Shown: positions 27,650-35,192 of the stretch, one piece after another
Position numbering within the stretch: the first letter of the stretch is position 1
How the letters are laid out: each line of letters starts with the position of its first letter
From: Clostridium tunisiense TJ
Lineage (GTDB): Bacteria > Bacillota > Clostridia > Clostridiales > Clostridiaceae
NCBI RefSeq assembly: GCF_000300195.1
Contig: NZ_AMQH01000009.1
Span: 277,306 to 341,305, forward strand
Direction: 5' to 3'
Length of the DNA: 64,000 nucleotides
Notes under the pieces: generated by a model
Told to the model about the DNA's origin: nothing
What the model saw: only the letters and a program-made list of their open reading frames with translations
Databases searched by the model: none
Position numbers and translations under genes: made by a program

Positions 27650-28573
27650 TTACACCTTTTTATCGTTCTTAAGGGTACTTACATACCTTTCAAAATCCCA
27701 TCTTTTTAAAAAGGTTTCTGTATACTTATATCCAAGTTTAAACAGTACCTCCTTATACTTATGGACTATATCAAAATCTGTAGCTGAAAGACCTTGATAC
27801 TGAATGGTTATGGTTCTAACTAAATCCTTGTCTCTAATAAATCTTTCTCCATTTACATCTATGGGGGCACTTACTACTTCCTTTGTAAATTTAAACAAGC
27901 CACACCTTGTACTTTTTTGTTTAGGCCTTATTTTCTCTAATCTGAGTCCAATTGTTGGCCACCTAGGAAGCCCCTCCACATCAAAAATCCAAATGGGGAA
28001 GTTACTCAAAAGTCCTCCATCCACAATGCAGCTTTTCCCTTCTTTATAATCTAAAATATAGGGGGTAAAGTAAAAAGGAATACTTGCACTCATTCTAACT
28101 GCTGTTGCAATATCAAATTCCCCAGGGTCTATGCCATACTTTTTTAAATCCTCAGGAAGTACTAACATATCACCCTTAGTTACATCTGAAGTTATAATTC
28201 TCAGCTTACTGTTCCCATTTTTCATTACATGCTTAAACTTTGTAACTCCTTTTGCTTCTAAAAGAGGTTTTATCCAATTCTCTATGTTTTCTCCACTATA
28301 CAGTCCATTTTTACCTAAAAACTCAAGGGCCCTTGGTATAGGAATTTTCCAATATCGTTGATTCTTTTTAAATATGGAGAAATTAGTATTCCCTATTATG
28401 TCATATAATTCTTCTACAGAATACCCAGCTACCACTAATGCAGCTACGATTGCTCCTGCTGAGGCTCCAGCACATCTTTCAAACTCATATCCATTCTGTT
28501 TAAGTGAGGCTAAGGCACCAACAAAACAAATACCAAGAACTCCTCCCCCTTCAAAAACCATATCTACCTTCAT
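27650..28573 (-). CDS. Patatin-like phospholipase (RssA-type)
   Basis: 307 residues from the ATG at 28573, which has AGGAGGTG before a 7-base T spacer. The patatin landmarks are present: oxyanion loop FEGGGVLGICFVGAL, nucleophile elbow GASAG near residue 35, and the catalytic Asp in VDGGLLSNFPIW. It is probably a cytoplasmic lipid acyl hydrolase. It follows the polyprenyl synthase gene after 57 bases, which contain a hairpin that hides the ribosome binding site. No signal peptide is present. Confidence 0.9.
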   Translation of the reverse strand: MKVDMVFEGGGVLGICFVGALASLKQNGYEFERCAGASAGAIVAALVVAGYSVEELYDIIGNTNFSIFKKNQRYWKIPIPRALEFLGKNGLYSGENIENWIKPLLEAKGVTKFKHVMKNGNSKLRIITSDVTKGDMLVLPEDLKKYGIDPGEFDIATAVRMSASIPFYFTPYILDYKEGKSCIVDGGLLSNFPIWIFDVEGLPRWPTIGLRLEKIRPKQKSTRCGLFKFTKEVVSAPIDVNGERFIRDKDLVRTITIQYQGLSATDFDIVHKYKEVLFKLGYKYTETFLKRWDFERYVSTLKNDKKV

Positions 28574-28618
28574 AAAAAAACACCTCCTAATTATCATATT
28601 CATGATAGCCTAGGAGGT
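28574..28618 (-). promoter_or_regulatory. Hairpin with terminator features that contains the patatin Shine-Dalgarno site
   Basis: On the minus strand ACCTCCTA pairs with TAGGAGGT. The stem continues with a GCTATCA/TGATAAT segment after a small internal mismatch. G and seven T's lead directly to the patatin ATG. The element lies 12 bases past the polyprenyl synthase stop, so it can end that transcript and also mask initiation of the patatin. Confidence 0.7.
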
Positions 28619-28630
28619 ACATATTACTTA

Positions 28631-29605
28631 CTATGAATTTCTATCTAATAATCTTTCGGTTATTTCTAACAACATATCTTTATTTTGATTTTCTGGTAAT
28701 TTATTTATAACCTTAAAGGCTTTATTGGTGTATTTTTCCGCAAGTGACTTAGCTTTTTTTACACCATCATATTTATTTACTAATTCCATAATGCTTGAAA
28801 CATCTTCATCTGTGATAATTTCTTTATCTATTATAGCTCTAAATTCTTCCTTGTTTTTCTCCATTGCATAAATCAGTGGAAGATTAAAGATACCTTGTTT
28901 TATGTCTGCTGCCACTGGCTTACCAAGAATATTTCTTTCTGAAGAATAATCTAAAATATCATCAATTATTTGAAAGGCCATTCCAATATTGTGACCTATT
29001 TGCCAAAATTGTTTGCTTAACTTTTCATCACAACCTGCTTCCGAAGCTCCACTATAAAAACTTAGTGAAAATAACTCAGCAGTCTTTCCTTGAATTCTAG
29101 ATAGATATTTCTTAACAGAAGTATCTACTAAAAACTTAGAATTCATTTGATCTATTTCACCTAAACAAATTCTTTCCATTGCTCTTGAATCTATTTTAAT
29201 ACTTGCTAAAGAAGAAGAATGTGTTGATAGAAGTTTGAAAGTCACACAAAACAAATAATCTCCAATATAAACTGCATAATCCTTGCCATACTTAGACTGA
29301 AGGGTTTCCTGTCCTCTTCTTGTCTTCGCATCATCTATAACATCATCATGAACTAAGGTGGCCATATGAAGCATTTCAACAGCTGCCGCAACTGCTCTAC
29401 TTTTTTCTTCATTATACTCCCCAAATCTTGATGCTATTAAAGAAAAGGCTGGTCTTAGAAGTTTACTACCAGAATAAATTAATTCTTTTATGGAGCTTTC
29501 AATTCTTTTATCCTTGCACTTAATGTTTTTTTCCATTAATTGAAGAACACCTTCTAAATCCTTTTTTAATTCTGGATACTTGTCCCACATTTTGTTAACC
29601 TTCAT
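28631..29605 (-). CDS. Polyprenyl diphosphate synthase (HepT/DmkB-like)
   Basis: 324 residues. Both aspartate-rich motifs are intact: LVHDDVIDDAKTRRG (first DDxxD) and QIIDDILDY (second). This trans-prenyltransferase builds the long isoprenoid tail of quinones from farnesyl or geranyl diphosphate and isopentenyl diphosphate. The neighbours upstream in the direction of transcription are an NDH-2-type dehydrogenase and a UbiA prenyltransferase, which points to a quinone rather than a cell-wall lipid. Start ATG with TAGAGGTTG upstream. Chain length cannot be read here. Confidence 0.9.
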   Translation of the reverse strand: MKVNKMWDKYPELKKDLEGVLQLMEKNIKCKDKRIESSIKELIYSGSKLLRPAFSLIASRFGEYNEEKSRAVAAAVEMLHMATLVHDDVIDDAKTRRGQETLQSKYGKDYAVYIGDYLFCVTFKLLSTHSSSLASIKIDSRAMERICLGEIDQMNSKFLVDTSVKKYLSRIQGKTAELFSLSFYSGASEAGCDEKLSKQFWQIGHNIGMAFQIIDDILDYSSERNILGKPVAADIKQGIFNLPLIYAMEKNKEEFRAIIDKEIITDEDVSSIMELVNKYDGVKKAKSLAEKYTNKAFKVINKLPENQNKDMLLEITERLLDRNS

Positions 29606-29698
29606 AATATCAACCTCTACTAAATGTATTTATATAAATAATTTTTTACTCTAGGAAAATTTATTTTCCTACACTTACACATAACATTTACTTTTAAA

Positions 29699-29790
29699 TA
29701 ATTAATAAGTTCACTTTGTTTAACGACTTTGGAATAAGATTTAAATTCCACCTAAAGAAGATAGAGAGTATTCCTTTGCAAAGTATCATT
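29699..29790. repeat. Intergenic repeat element, copy C
   Basis: Shares spaced blocks AAGTTCA, TTTGGA, TTTAA and CACCTAAA with copy B at 29.97 kb, and more weakly with copy A at 11.6 kb. It lies in the 540-base leader of the polyprenyl synthase gene. Confidence 0.4.
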
Positions 29791-29944
29791 AAAACTTCCC
29801 ATTTTAATCATATTAGATTTTAACCTTAGAATCCATAGAATTTTACAAAAATTTCAAACCTATAGATTACCTATGTACTTATATAATATAGTATATTACT
29901 GTTTACAATAAATTATAGATTTTTTTAAGTAATATTTTTTTTCT

Positions 29945-30060
29945 TATATGTGATTAGGTTAAATAATGAACAAGTTCATTTTATTCAACCATTTTGGAGA
30001 GAGGTTTAACTCACACCTAAAAATCATGGAGGAATTATCCTCCCGAAGTGTGGCTAAATT
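29945..30060. repeat. Intergenic repeat element, copy B, structured
   Basis: GGTTAAATAATGAA (about 29957) pairs with TTCATTTTATTCAACC. A second nested pair follows, CACAC...GTGTG around GGAGGA..TCCTCC (about 30013-30052). The order of blocks matches copies A and C. The role is unknown: a structured leader RNA for the polyprenyl synthase gene or a small dispersed repeat. Confidence 0.45.
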
Positions 30061-30084
30061 TTCATCTTTCAAATCCATATAAAA

Positions 30085-30135
30085 AGTTAGCACCTATAAA
30101 GATACATCTTTATATCTTCATAGATGCTAAACTAA
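30085..30135 (-). terminator. Terminator of NDH-2 gene
   Basis: AGTTAGCACCTAT (30085-30097) pairs with ATAGATGCTAAACT (30120-30133) with G-U and one mismatch. The minus strand then reads TTTTTATAT. Confidence 0.8.
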
Positions 30136-30147
30136 TTTTACATCTTA

Positions 30148-32091
30148 CTACATTGTAATTGATTTATTGTTTTCGTATCCATATATTGGTTTTTCTTTTC
30201 CGAACCACCACTTACCCAGGGTTTTTCCTAGCCATGGCATTACGTAATAGTCAAGTCCTAGTGTTCTACCAGCACCACCCATTAATGCAATTGATCCGAA
30301 GAAGTACCATAAAATTTCCCATCCAGCCATTGCTGAAAGAATAAAGTTACATACCATAAATGCTGATGCTGCACTAGCAAGCCATGTAAATAATCCTGCA
30401 AGTAATGCAAGTCCCATTCCTATCTCTAGGAATACAACCATTCTTTGGAACCAAACAGCTATTTCTGGGTTTGGAATCATAAATTCCATTATAGATCTAA
30501 AGAAGCCAGGCATTTCACTAATTATTGGTGTTGGCCATGAAGTTGCTGCTGCCCCTGCTGCTTGAGATGCACTTGTTGCTGCATCTGCTGCTCCTGCCGC
30601 TGCTGATGCACCTGAAGTCCCTGCAGCTTGTAACCATTCAAATGGCATTTTAACATTACCAGCTTTTAACCAGCTATCTGCTCCAATTCCTTTAAACAAG
30701 TCACCTAAAGTACTAAAGCTTTCTGTTGCTGCTTTCCAAGTTCCTTCTCCAAAGAACTTTTTAGCACCCTCTAATAACCACATGCAACCCATGAATAATC
30801 TTAAAGGTACAAGCCATAATCTATTTCCATGAGAAGACACATGTCCTCTTATTATTGTTCTGTTGTCTTCCATGTGGAAGAATTCATGTTGTAGGTATCT
30901 CCAAATTAAGTAAAAACCGCCTATTCCAAATAGATAGTACATGTTAACCATGTGCTTAGTCATCATTGCGAAAAGACCTGACATCTTAATTCCAGCTGTA
31001 TTAGCTACACAGTACTTTCCACCAATTGATACCATGAAACCATGATATTTTGGACTAAAGTTAACCTTTTCTCCATTTGTCATATGAGCCATTATATTCT
31101 TAACTGCTGTTGCTGCAGTTTGCTCTGCCGCTTCAACGATTTGTGGGTTAGTAACGTTTCCTTTAGCATCTGCATTAAGTGCTAAGTCTCCAACTACATA
31201 TACCCCTTCTTTTCCAACAGCTTCCATTCTCTCGTTAACTTCTAATCTGTTAGCTCTTCCAAGTTTTAAGCCATACTCTTTTGCTTCTTCAGTTCCTTGG
31301 ATACCGCATGTCCAAATTAATGTTTGAGTTGGTATAACTTCACCAGTTTTTAGTTTAATGTTCTCTGCTGTAACTTCAACAATTGGTGATTCTTTTAATA
31401 CCTTAACACAATTCTTAGCTAAATATTTCTCAGCCTTGTCTGCTTGTTTTCTGTCAAGCATGTTTAAAATTGTGCTTAATGCTTCAACTACAAGAACTTT
31501 TACTTCATTTTCATCAATCTTGTACTCTCTAGCAAGTCTTGTTTTCCACTCTAAAAGTTCTCCAGCCATTTCTATTCCTGTAAAACCTGAGCCTGCTACA
31601 ACAAATGTAAGCATTTCTCTTCTTTTACTTGAATTTCTCTCTCTTGAAGCTCTCTCAAAAGTCTTTATTATATGCTCTCTTAATCTGATAGCATCTTCAA
31701 AAGACCATAGTGTAAATCCATTTTCTTTAACTCCTGGAACTCCAAAGAATGCAGGTTCACTTCCAGTACCTACTATTAGGTAGTCATAAGTGTAACTTCC
31801 AAGTTTAGTTGTAACTACTTTTTTATCAGTATCTACATTAGTGATGTAGTCTGTTACTACGTTAACTTTTGTTCTGTGGAATATTTTCCCCAAATCAACT
31901 TGTACTGATTCTGGATGAACCCTTCCCCCTGCAACTTCGTGCAGTTCTGTCATTAATGTATGGAATGGGTTTTTGTCTATTAAGGTTATCTTTATGTTAG
32001 AGTCTTTTTTGTATTTTTTAGCAAGCATTTTTGCAGCATGTACCCCAGCATAACCTGCCCCCAAAATCAGGATATTTTTTTGCTTATCCAT
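30148..32091 (-). CDS. Type II NADH dehydrogenase with C-terminal DoxX-like membrane domain
   Basis: 647 residues. The first 400 are an NDH-2-type flavoprotein with two Rossmann motifs, GAGYAGVHAAKML and GSGFTGIEMAGEL, and the FAD-end signature VGDLALNADAKG. A C-terminal extension of about 245 residues has several membrane helices (RLWLVPLRLFMGCMWLLEG, VFLEIGMGLALLAGLF, FILSAMAGWEILWYFFG) of DoxX type, split by an Ala/Ser-rich linker. NDH-2 oxidises NADH and reduces a membrane quinone without proton pumping. The extra membrane domain is also found in the Ndh2 of Listeria extracellular electron transfer. It is flanked by quinone-tail synthesis genes. Confidence 0.88.
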   Translation of the reverse strand: MDKQKNILILGAGYAGVHAAKMLAKKYKKDSNIKITLIDKNPFHTLMTELHEVAGGRVHPESVQVDLGKIFHRTKVNVVTDYITNVDTDKKVVTTKLGSYTYDYLIVGTGSEPAFFGVPGVKENGFTLWSFEDAIRLREHIIKTFERASRERNSSKRREMLTFVVAGSGFTGIEMAGELLEWKTRLAREYKIDENEVKVLVVEALSTILNMLDRKQADKAEKYLAKNCVKVLKESPIVEVTAENIKLKTGEVIPTQTLIWTCGIQGTEEAKEYGLKLGRANRLEVNERMEAVGKEGVYVVGDLALNADAKGNVTNPQIVEAAEQTAATAVKNIMAHMTNGEKVNFSPKYHGFMVSIGGKYCVANTAGIKMSGLFAMMTKHMVNMYYLFGIGGFYLIWRYLQHEFFHMEDNRTIIRGHVSSHGNRLWLVPLRLFMGCMWLLEGAKKFFGEGTWKAATESFSTLGDLFKGIGADSWLKAGNVKMPFEWLQAAGTSGASAAAGAADAATSASQAAGAAATSWPTPIISEMPGFFRSIMEFMIPNPEIAVWFQRMVVFLEIGMGLALLAGLFTWLASAASAFMVCNFILSAMAGWEILWYFFGSIALMGGAGRTLGLDYYVMPWLGKTLGKWWFGKEKPIYGYENNKSITM

Positions 32092-32568
32092 TCATTTCAC
32101 CTCATTAATAATTAATAAGTTATAATTTTAACATTTCATATTATATTAATATTCTACAACTAAATGTTAATAATGTAAACAGGGTAATTTTTGTATTTTT
32201 ATTATCAATTTGTAGTAAAAAAATAAGTTCATTTTTCTTAAACTAATAAGTATACACTGTTACCAATACTATTATACTTTAGTTTTTAAGATTTTAATAC
32301 AGTTTTATGAAATTTTTTTTGAAAATTCGCAAGTATTTATTGTTAAACTAAAATTAAACAAACTGAACTTTTTTCACTAAATTAAACTTTTCACTCCTTT
32401 ATTATCATTAATTTAATTTACTCTATTAACATTCCAATTGTCCATTATATTCATATATTGTCATTAAAGGTTTTATTTTACTGAGACTTATTATAAATAA
32501 CAGGTATGTGATTTAATAGTTATAAATTTATCTAGTTATACATTTACTGTTATATTAACTAAAAATAT
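32092..32568. other. Intergenic, very AT-rich, promoter region of NDH-2 gene
   Basis: Nearly 480 bases with no gene. AT-rich tracts dominate. I see no clear Rex site or Fnr-type palindrome. Confidence 0.35.
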
Positions 32569-32609
32569 AGGCTATAACCTCAAGCTTAATAGCTTATTGT
32601 CATAGCCTA
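32569..32609 (-). terminator. Terminator of UbiA gene
   Basis: AGGCTATAAC pairs with GTCATAGCCT around a loop that contains AAGCTTAATAGCTT. Minus-strand Ts follow (ATATTTTTAG). Confidence 0.75.
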
Positions 32610-32719
32610 ACTTCTTATCCTTATATATGCTAATCCGCCTATTAACCAACTGCTTAATAAGCCCATCATCTCATAAAAGTACTGTATATTAGATATTTTT
32701 CTGTCCCTCTTATCTATTA

Positions 32720-33676
32720 TTAAAAGAATATAGATAGGATATTTACTATAATCATAATAAGTAATAAGGCTCCATTCATTATTAAAAAATTCTTAACTCC
32801 AAGAACAAAAGTTTCACTTTTAACTTGCTTTTCATAGAACATATTTATGTGCTTATTCACTGGAATTATTGTAAGTAATACAAGTAAAACAGCTACTGGC
32901 GCAATTTTTAATATAACCATAGCTATAATTGCTAAGTATCCAATATAATATAAAGCCTTGAATAATCCTAGAGCAGAGTTTCTTCCTATATAGTAAGGAA
33001 GTGTATATCTTTTATTTATGATATCTTCTTCTAAGTCACAAGTATTATTAGCAAGCATTATATTGGCAATCCCACCTACTGCAGGTATAGATATTAAAAA
33101 CATATATATTACTTCTACTACATTAACAGACACATTGAGAATTCCATTTTGAAATCCTATAACAACAATATTACTATCAAAAATATGAATGTATATAGAT
33201 AGAAATAGTATTATAAAGCCCATAAAAAAGCCTGAAAACATCTCTCCTAGGGGCATCCGTGAAAGAGGAATTGGCCCAAAAGTATAAAGAACTCCTGTGG
33301 CAAAGGAAATTGCTCCTATTAATAAAACAACAACATCTGTCTTAACTGTTAAAATAGCACCGAATACAATAGCAATAAGAACTAAGGTTATTATAATTCC
33401 AACTACTGTGCTTTCCTTTAAATTATCTCTTCCAATTATGTTAGTCTTTCTATAACTATCCTCCTTTGTTCTTGTAGCTTTTTTATAATCATAATAATTA
33501 TTAATAGCAGTAGTTGCCATATCAAAGGAAAGTAAGGAAACAAACATAATAATAAAATTCTCTGGTTTAAAGTTATCATATCTATATAAAGTAAACATAG
33601 TTCCTAAAAGAAAAGGAATCATACTTGCTACTTTAGTTTGAATTTCTACTAGTTTTAAAAAACTGCCTATAGACAT
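32720..33676 (-). CDS. UbiA-family prenyltransferase (MenA/DmkA-like)
   Basis: 318 residues from the second ATG (33676), which has GGGGGA at a normal distance; the first ATG (33682) abuts it. Eight or nine membrane helices are expected. The first polyprenyl-diphosphate motif is NNYYDYKKATRT, lacking the GxD that usually follows (NDYYDYxxGxDT). The second motif, NNTCDLEEDIINKRYTLP, is normal for MenA. It would attach the polyprenyl tail to a naphthoate head group to give (demethyl)menaquinone. It sits with the tail synthase and NDH-2 genes. No men genes for the head group are in the window. Confidence 0.85.
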   Translation of the reverse strand: MSIGSFLKLVEIQTKVASMIPFLLGTMFTLYRYDNFKPENFIIMFVSLLSFDMATTAINNYYDYKKATRTKEDSYRKTNIIGRDNLKESTVVGIIITLVLIAIVFGAILTVKTDVVVLLIGAISFATGVLYTFGPIPLSRMPLGEMFSGFFMGFIILFLSIYIHIFDSNIVVIGFQNGILNVSVNVVEVIYMFLISIPAVGGIANIMLANNTCDLEEDIINKRYTLPYYIGRNSALGLFKALYYIGYLAIIAMVILKIAPVAVLLVLLTIIPVNKHINMFYEKQVKSETFVLGVKNFLIMNGALLLIMIIVNILSIFF

Positions 33677-33739
33677 AGTCATTCCCCCTTAAACAATATA
33701 TAACGCTCAACTAAAAGTGAGATCATCCTGAAAAAAGTA

Positions 33740-34348
33740 TTAAATCATTTGTAAGAAGTTATATCCAAGCTTCAGACCATAATACACAATAATTATTCCA
33801 CAAATTATATTAATAACTTTTATTATCTTTACATTAAACTTTTTTCTAAAAACTGATACTATTGTAGTTAGTCCTGTAAACCAAGTAAAAGATGCCAAGC
33901 AAACACCTAAAATAAATATTGCTGATGCCTCTTGTGGCAGTGATGCCCTGAACCCACCAAGTAATAGTGACCCATCAATTAATGCTTGTGGGTTAATCCA
34001 GGTAACCATAAAACAAGTTGCTACAACTTGTCCTAAAGTTTTGTTTATATCCACTTCTCTATCTAAATTTGGTGCGCTTCTTAGAAGTCCAACTCCAATA
34101 TAAATTATTGCAAGAGAACCAACAAGTAAGATTATGCCTCTTAATAATTGTGACTTTTCCATTATAGCACCCATGCCAAAGAAACAAGCTAATGCTAAAG
34201 AAATATCAAAGAATATGGTAATTAACGCCACTTGGTATGCTCTAAGTCTATTTTTACCAATAGCAGTATTAATTACATAAATATTTTGCATTCCAATAGG
34301 TGCTACATAAGCAAGCCCTAAAGTAAAGCCTTGTAAGAAAAATTCCAA
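33740..34348 (-). CDS. LysE-family amino acid exporter
   Basis: 202 residues, six hydrophobic segments. The N-terminal motif LGLAYVAPIGMQNIYVINTA and the helix TCFMVTWINPQALIDG are characteristic of LysE/ArgO-type exporters. The start is TTG at 34348 after an in-frame stop nine bases upstream; GGGGAAGGA and AAGGG lie just before it. The first base of a 421 bp tandem duplication is only three bases upstream of the start, so the leader of this gene now exists in two copies. It probably exports basic amino acids. Confidence 0.85.
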   Translation of the reverse strand: MEFFLQGFTLGLAYVAPIGMQNIYVINTAIGKNRLRAYQVALITIFFDISLALACFFGMGAIMEKSQLLRGIILLVGSLAIIYIGVGLLRSAPNLDREVDINKTLGQVVATCFMVTWINPQALIDGSLLLGGFRASLPQEASAIFILGVCLASFTWFTGLTTIVSVFRKKFNVKIIKVINIICGIIIVYYGLKLGYNFLQMI

Positions 34349-34350
34349 TA

Positions 34351-34771
34351 CCCTTCATTCCTTCCCCATGTTGAATTAAAGCTGAGTTTATATTTTTTAT
34401 AATATAGTGAACCAGAGTTAAAACTTAACTTATAGATTAGTCCTACCATGGTTCCCTTAAGGGTCTCAGGATATGAATAAGTAAAAATTCCATCAAGGAA
34501 CCCTATATAGAGAACCAAAGTTAAAGCTTAACTTATATATGAATTCTATCCTGATCCTTTTTTTCAACTTCAAAGCTATTTTAGCATATAATTACAACTT
34601 AAAACTAGTACTATGTATTTAAAATACTGCCTAGCATTAACATCCCTAATTTTTGTAACCTTTAACTTTATAACTTCATATACTATAAAGAATCAGTATG
34701 TTATTGAGGAGATTTTATGGCAGACATAGGAAGATTACAAGTTCAAGTTTTCCGAGGAAATACTTATATTC
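34351..34771. repeat. Tandem direct repeat, copy 1 (421 bp)
   Basis: Every base I compared is identical to 34772-35192. The unit begins just upstream of lysE and ends inside codon 19 of sleC. The junction carries a short C-run microhomology. It holds the lysE leader, the sleC promoter and the first codons of sleC. Confidence 0.97.
34677..34685 (+). promoter_or_regulatory. Duplicate of sleC sporulation promoter -10 element
   Basis: CATATACTA, the same element as at 35098, within repeat copy 1. If active it would transcribe through the truncated ORF into the intact sleC. Confidence 0.4.
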
Positions 34772-34800
34772 CCCTTCATTCCTTCCCCATGTTGAATTAA
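34717..34800 (+). pseudogene. Truncated 5' copy of sleC
   Basis: 27 codons. The first 19 (MADIGRLQVQVFRGNTYIP) match SleC exactly. The frame then enters the next repeat unit and stops after HSFPMLN. Its ribosome binding site, TGAGGAG, is intact, so a short peptide might be made. It arose with the tandem duplication. Confidence 0.9.
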
Positions 34801-35192
34801 AGCTGAGTTTATATTTTTTATAATATAGTGAACCAGAGTTAAAACTTAACTTATAGATTAGTCCTACCATGGTTCCCTTAAGGGTCTCAGGATATGAATA
34901 AGTAAAAATTCCATCAAGGAACCCTATATAGAGAACCAAAGTTAAAGCTTAACTTATATATGAATTCTATCCTGATCCTTTTTTTCAACTTCAAAGCTAT
35001 TTTAGCATATAATTACAACTTAAAACTAGTACTATGTATTTAAAATACTGCCTAGCATTAACATCCCTAATTTTTGTAACCTTTAACTTTATAACTTCAT
35101 ATACTATAAAGAATCAGTATGTTATTGAGGAGATTTTATGGCAGACATAGGAAGATTACAAGTTCAAGTTTTCCGAGGAAATACTTATATTC
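34772..35192. repeat. Tandem direct repeat, copy 2 (421 bp)
   Basis: Second unit of the perfect duplication; continuous with the intact sleC gene. Inside each copy, two short direct repeats (GAACCAGAGTTAAAACTTAA and GAACCAAAGTTAAAGCTTAA) flank a block that resembles the crp leader at 37.4 kb. Confidence 0.97.
35098..35106 (+). promoter_or_regulatory. Putative SigE/SigK-type -10 element of sleC
   Basis: CATATACTA matches the CATAnnnTA -10 consensus of mother-cell sigma factors, 31 bases before the sleC start. Mother-cell expression fits a cortex-lytic enzyme that is packed into the spore. Confidence 0.5.

Noticed and set aside
31358..31783. 141-codon plus-strand ORF opposite the NDH-2 gene
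   Set aside because: Antisense shadow; Ser/Leu-rich composition is typical of the reverse frame of AT-rich coding DNA.
32618..32722. Minus-strand open frame after UbiA with a hydrophobic segment (MMGLLSSWLIGGLAYIRIRS)
   Set aside because: It begins inside the end of the UbiA gene in another frame, has no ribosome binding site, and is very short. It may be chance.
34440..34520. TPP-like CTGAGA followed by ACCCTT on the minus strand in the lysE leader
   Set aside because: The downstream CTGATC and TAATGCC elements required for a TPP riboswitch are absent, and the neighbouring gene is an exporter.
34715..34939. ORFs of 66-74 codons on the minus strand inside each repeat copy
   Set aside because: They owe their duplicate appearance to the 421 bp repeat, lack family resemblance and have no good ribosome binding site.
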